Shown here piece by piece: positions 1 to 6,200 of a DNA stretch of 7,459 nucleotides; the first letter of the stretch is position 1, and the number at the start of each line of letters is the position of its first letter. Both the position numbers and the translations under genes were made by a program. The stretch spans positions 1 through 7,459 of the forward strand of contig JAPSKJ010000099.1 in NCBI GenBank assembly GCA_031177735.1, read 5' to 3'. Source of the DNA: Nocardioides sp. (GTDB taxonomy: Bacteria > Actinomycetota > Actinomycetes > Propionibacteriales > Nocardioidaceae). The notes under the pieces are model-generated. The model had not been told where the DNA came from and ran no database searches. It saw only the letters and a list, made by a program, of their open reading frames with translations.

Positions 1-2
1 CG

Positions 3-275
3 CGGGTCAACGACCCCGACAACGACGGCCGGCTCGCGTTCGGCAGCAACGGCGAGCTCACTCCCGAGGGGTCGCTCGACGGGCTGATGACGGTCGCTCT
101 GGACCCCGAGGGGTCGACCACCGACCCTGACTCGCGGGGCTCGGTGCACGCGACGTTCAACCTCGGTGCGGCAGCAGGCGGCATCGCCGGCCTGACCCTC
201 CCGGAGTCGATCTCCTCCACCGTCACCGTCGACTGGGACGACATCGGGACCGGAGCGCCGACCGTCTCCGCCCCC
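3..275 (+). other. N-terminal beta-rich segment of the window, leading into helical module 1
   Basis: Residues 1-91. This opens with an Asp-rich loop (NDPDNDGRL) and continues with alternating hydrophobic and polar residues typical of beta-strands. It ends in the strand STVTVDW, whose Trp is residue 78. The same strand-Trp-[DN] signature recurs later in the protein, including just before helical module 2. This is probably the end of another beta segment that began upstream of the window. I recognise no named family. Confidence 0.5.
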
Positions 276-3200
276 GGCCTGGCCGAGGTGATCGGGAAGT
301 TCCAGAACATGAGCCTGCGCGACCTGGCCGACGGCCTCGCCCAGGTGGTCACCAGCCTGACCGCGATCCAGCGGACCAAGTTCGACGCCGACGGCGGTGA
401 CCCCGCCACCGGGTTGCTGGGCAACCTGGAGCTGCCGTTCATGAAGGGCACGATCGCCGACGCCGTGCAGGCGAACTCCGCGCTGGTCGACTTCCTGAAG
501 GAGTGGGTCGTCCAGACGCCGGACCCCGGCGCGCCGGTGCCGCCGGACCACGACCCCGCCCGGGTGGGCCAGCCGAAGTTCTCCTCGCTGCAGGACCTGC
601 TGACCAAGCTCGAGCAGCATGCCGGCATCTCGCTCGGCGACCTCGGCTGGGACGCCGCGACGAGCAAGCTGGTCTTCGACCTCGAGCTGTCGCAACAGGC
701 ACCTGCCCAACCCGTCGCGCTCGACGAGGTGAGCGTCGAGGCCAGCGGGAGCGGCGCCACCTACAGCGACGATGGGCTCACCATCGGGACGTCGCCGTGG
801 AGCACGGACCAGTGGGCCGGCATGCGCATCGTGGCCGGCAACTCCGCCGGCGAGATCAAGTCCAACACCGCGAGCAGGATCGAGCTCCAGGGGAACTGGA
901 TCGGTGGCAAGCCGTCGGACACGACCCCGTTCGTCATCGTCGGCCCCGAGCCGCACATCGGTGCCGTCACCCTGGCGAACACGGTCCAGGACTCGGCGGG
1001 TCACGGCCTGGTCAACGCCAACGCCGACCAGACGTTCGCGAGGGTATCGCCGTCCTACACCACCACGCTGACCCTCGTCCTCGACCTGCAGGACCCGCGC
1101 ACCGGCGCGGACTGCGTGGGCTTCGAGGGCAACACCCAGGCGTGCCCCTTCACGCGTGAGGACGGGCCCTTCTCGACCCGGGTCGACTCGCTGCCGCTGA
1201 ACACCGACCGCCTGATGCTGCGCACCGGAAGGCCGCTGCTCACCGCTGACTTCCCGATCGAGACCCAGGTCGACCTCACCGCCAACGCAGGCTTCTTCAA
1301 GGTGCGGTTGCAGGGCGACCTCAAGGTCTGCAACAGCAGCCAGAACGCGAGCTGCGGCGGCACCGCGACCGGCCACATGTTCAGCATCGGGCTCAACGAG
1401 GCCGGCGACGCCCAGCACGACATCCGAGTCAGCGAGCTCTTCACCGGCCTCGTCAAGCCTGCGGACGGCGCCAGCGGCGCGGCTGATCTCCTCGACGTCG
1501 ACGTCAACGTGCGCGCCGCGGGCAACCTCACCGTCTCGGTGCCCGAGGCGGCGGACTTCCTGCCCGGGGGTGCCAGCGCGTCGCTGGGGCTCACCTGGAA
1601 CGACCTCACCCAGATCTCCGGTGCCGACGGCCCGCAGGTCGACACCAGCGACCTCGACGAGATCTTCGCGCTCGACTTCGACGCCGAGGACCCGAAGGCG
1701 CTGTTCAAGCTCGTCATCAAGACCCTGCAGACCCTGTCCAAGCAGCTCGCCGAGGCGCAGCCGGACGCCGGCGGCGGCGTCTTCGACCAGGAGATCCCGG
1801 GCGTGGGCCGCTCGCTGCGCGACCTGCTGCGCAGCGACCAGTCCAACCAGGGTGACACCGTCGACTACGGCAGCACCACGCTCACCGACTCCAGCGTGAC
1901 CTTCGGGCCCGAGTACGCCGGCCGAGCGGTCGTGGTCGGCACCCAGGTCGCCATCGTCAAGGCCGTGCAGCCCAGCACCGGCGGCCACACCCTCGAGCTC
2001 ACCGCGCCCTGGGGCCAGGAGCCGGCCGACGGCACCGCCTACATGTTCCGCTCGCCGCTCGACGACGCGGTCGACACGCTGCTGGCCAGCCCGCCGGACA
2101 GCATCCAGGACCTGGTCGAGCTGCTCGACGAGAAGCTCGGCAACCAGACGGTCGGCTTCCGCTACCTCGACGACGCCGGCACGCCGAGCCTGGTCCTCGA
2201 GCTCGACTGGGACCGCGGCTACCGCACCGCCGCGCCGGTGCGCTTCGACCTGGGCGAGATCGCTGGCAGCGACCGCACGTTCGCGGGTGCGCAGGCCTCG
2301 GGCAACGTCGAGGTCGACGTCTCCGGCAAGGTCGACGTCGGCCTGGTCGTCCCGCTCGCGCCCGGCGACGGACCGAACAGCGCCGCCTCGCTGAAGGTCC
2401 TCGAGGACTCCTCGATCAGCGTGCACGCCGGAGCCTCCTTCACCGGCAACGTCCAAGGCGTGATCGGCCCGCTCTCGCTGGCGCTCGGCCAGCCCGGCGG
2501 CGCTCCGGAGACCCAGGCGAAGGCCGCGGCCGACCTGAGCCTGGAGCTCGCGAAGGAGAGCCCGACCGCGGACAAGCCCGTGTCGTTCAGCGACTTCGTC
2601 GGCGGCGTGAAGGCGACCTTCAACGCGGCGAACGAGCCTGTGGAGTGCGGGGAGGACCTGCAGACCCCGTTGATGGTGTGCGGCCGGCTCCCGGTCTACG
2701 TCAACGCCCCCGGCAGTGCGGGCACGTGGACCGAGGCCGGCGCCATCGCCCTCCGGGTGCCGGACAGCCAGGACCCCGCAGACCTCGCGGACATCAGCCC
2801 CACCGACCCCCTGCCGGCGCCCGACCAGGCCAAGACCGAGCTCGACATCCCGGCGGACCTCCCCGACCGCCTGCTCAACGCCGTGCTCGACTTCAACAAC
2901 CTCGGCACGGGCTTCGACGGCTACCTGACCATGGTGGAGCAGGCGTTCCGCCTGGCCGCCTTCGAGGGCAAGCTTCCGCTGATCGGCGAGGACCTCCAGC
3001 AGGGCGCCGACTTCATCGGTGACCTGCGCAGCACCCTGCAGGACTCCGTCTTCAGCAAGCTGCCCGGCGGCGGACGCCCGCTGAACCCCAGGGAGGTCAC
3101 CGACTTCATCAACGAGGAGCTCGACACGGCGCTCCAGGAGGCCGGCATGACGGTCGGCGACTTCTCCGTCGGGCTGGCCTGCACCGCGACCCTCGACCCG

Positions 3201-6200
3201 ACCGCGCAGCCCGCCGTCACACCGACGACCACCGCAGCCGGTTCGGCCACCTGGCAGTACAGGGTGGTCGCCTACCAGGGCGACGGCTCCGGACCCGGTG
3301 GCGACACGTTGCCCTCCCCCATCGGCGAGACGGCGACGGGTGCGGCGGCGCTCGACGAGGACGACTACAACACGCTCAGCTGGGAGAGCGTCACCGGGGC
3401 CGACGGCTACAAGATCCTGCGCAAGGCCCCCGGCGAGGCCGAGTTCACGCTGCTCGCGACTCTTCCCGAGACGGCCGAAGGCACGCAGACCTACGTCGAC
3501 AAGAACCAGGACGGCGCCGGCGCGGCGCCCTACACCCCGGTCGACAAGGCGCCCCAGCTGGTGGAGTGCGCGCCCGAGCACGTCGACGGCGTGACGCTGG
3601 AGTTCACCGCCGCACAGGGCCAGGTCGACCCCGTCCACGGCTGCACGAGCTCCGAGAGCAGCCCGTGCATCGGCGCCGGCGAGGACGAGGGGGTCCCGCT
3701 CGACATCGGCATCCCCGGCCTCGCGCTCAAGGCGGGGCCCACGGACGACCCGGCCAGCAGGAACATGCAGTTCAAGCTCGGCTACTCCCTGCACTTCAAG
3801 GTGGGGCTGAGCAAGCAGCACGGCTTCTTCGTCAACACCCACGACGCCTGGGGGAAGGACGACGAGGCGCGCCCCGAGCTCCAGGTCGGCCTCGGGTTCG
3901 ACCTGCCGGCCGCGATGCGCGCCGAGCTGGCGTTCCTCCAGATCAGCATCGACAAGGCGACCGGCCCCGGTCACGACCCGACCAAGGAGCTCTTCGCCGG
4001 GGCGTTTCAGGTCGACCTGCTTTCCGACCCCGACGACCCGAGCTGCTGGAAGGGCGGGGAGGCGGTCTGTGGCGGCGACGACGACAAGATCCTCACCTTC
4101 GCCGACCTCACCGGCCGCGACATCGGTGACCTGTTCGGGATCTCCCTCAAGGGCGGTTTCCACATCGACTGGAACCTCGTCGCGGACGTCGACTCCGCCA
4201 TGCCGGGCGTGCGGGCGAACTTCCAGCTCGACTGGACCTTCGACTACAACGCGCCGGAGAGCTTCGGCGCCCCGACCATCGCCTTCAAGGACGTCGGCAT
4301 CAACGCCGGCGAGTTCTTCACCGGCCTTCTCGGGCCCATCGTCAAGGAGATCAAGCGCGTCACCGGTCCCATCCAGCCCGTGATGGACACGCTCTACGCG
4401 CCCATCCCGGTGCTGTCCGACCTCAGCAGGATGGCCGGCGGATCGGACGTCACGCTGGTCAGCCTGGCGATGACGTTCAACACCCTCGCCGGCGGACCGA
4501 AGCTGACGTTCGTCGACACCATCAAGTCCGTCGTCGAGTTCATCAACCGACTGCCGGCGTGCGACTCGAGCACCGACTGCTACATCCCGCTGGGTGACTT
4601 CCAGGTCATGGGCGAGAAGGCGCTCGAGACGAGCTCGACGCCGTCCTCGGGAGCCTCGCTCATCAACTGGAACGTGCCGGAGACGCACGTCCGCACCCAG
4701 GACCAGATCAAGGCGGACCTCAACAGCAAGAACACCAACCCGGCCGCGGTCGGCAAGCCTGTCTTCGGGACGGGCGGCGGCGAGGGCGACGCTGACAAAG
4801 CCGGCTTCAGCTTCCCGATCCTCGACAACCCTGGCTCGGCCTTCGCGCTGCTGATGGGTGACGACGTCGAGCTGGTCGCCTTCGACAGCGGTCCGTTGAC
4901 GCTCGGCTTCAGCTGGCGCCAGTCGTTCGGACCGGTCTACGCGCCACCGCCGGTCATGGTGACGCTGTCGGGCTCGGCATCGGTCACGCTCCGGATCATG
5001 GCGGGGCTGGACACCGCGGGGATCCGCCACGCGGTCGAGGCCGCCCAGACCGGCACGTCCGTGGAGGCGATCAAGCTGCTCGACGGGCTGTACTTCAAGA
5101 CGGTCGACGAGAACGGCACGCCGGTGCCGGTGGTCCGGCTCGACGGCGAGATCGCCGCCGGAGCCGCGGTCACGGCGCTGGTCATCACGGTGGGCATCGA
5201 GGGAGGCCTGGGCCTGACGGTCGGCTTCCACTGGAACGACCCCGACGACGACGGCAAGTTCCGGGTCAGCGAGTTCCTGCAGGCCGCGATCAACAATCCC
5301 GTCTGCCTGTTCACGACCACCGGACGGCTCTCGCTGTTCCTGCGGGTCTACATCACGCTCGGGTTCTCACCGTTCTCGGTGTCCTTCGACTTCACCCTGG
5401 CCGACGTCACCCTGCTCGACTTCACCGCGCAGCCCGACTGCTCCTCGCCGCCCCCGAAGCTGGGTGGCGTCAGCGGGGACGGCGAGACGCTCGTGGTCTA
5501 CGCCGGCGACCACGGCAAGACGGAGAACCGCGGCGAGACGTGGGGCAACGAGGGCACCGACTACGACGGTGACGTCGTCAAGATCACCGCGCTGCACTTC
5601 GCGCAGACCGAGACCGACCCGACCGGCGTCGACCCGGCCTTCGACGGCTTCGCGGTCGACATGATGGGCGAGCACCGCGACTACCTCAACCCCTCCCTGA
5701 AGCGGGTGGTCGTCGACGGCTCCGGCTACGACAAGCCGATGACCGTGACGATGGTCGGCGACGGCAAGAAGCAGGGCGAGCGACCGCTCGCGGAGGCGGC
5801 CGGCCCCGACCTGGCGGCCTTCGACAAGGACGCCATCGTCTTCGGTGGCTCCGCCGACGACAAGATCCAGACCGGCACCGGACGCTCCTATGTCGACGGC
5901 GGAGCCGGCAAGGACCGCATCGTCACCGCCGACACAGGCGGGAACGCGTCGTTCGCCTGGATCGCCGGCGGCAGCGGCGACGACCACGTCAGCACCGGTC
6001 ACGGCGACAACCACGTCGCCGGCGACAACGCGATCACCCACTCGCCCGTCTCGGTGACGGTCACGCACAGCGAGGCCGACGGCGGCGGCCAGGCGACTGT
6101 GAGCGTCCCGGACTGGACCGACCTCGGCGACCCGACCGCCGGCACCGGGACCGGTTCGGGCGCCGACACCATCGGCGTCGGTCTCGGCGAGAACCGGGTG

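Noticed and set aside
503..1159. A 218-codon + strand open frame in a different phase.
   Set aside because: Its translation is Arg/Gly/Ala/Pro-rich, typical of an out-of-frame reading of high-GC coding sequence, and it overlaps helical module 1 and beta domain A in the real frame.
1055..1858. A 267-codon minus-strand open frame.
   Set aside because: It is Ser/Arg/Pro-rich with no recognisable motif and lies wholly within the well-supported + strand coding frame. It is a composition shadow.
1860..3548. Phage origin, because the FN3-like and TLTD/APW beta units resemble phage structural proteins.
   Set aside because: The units sit inside a continuous frame that ends in RTX repeats, with no change of base composition and no phage genes visible. 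Shared small domains do not make this a prophage.
5160..5228. A possible transmembrane helix (AAVTALVITVGI and following residues).
   Set aside because: The stretch is broken by Glu1733 and many Gly residues, and its neighbours show alternating strand patterns. A beta-sheet segment is the better reading.
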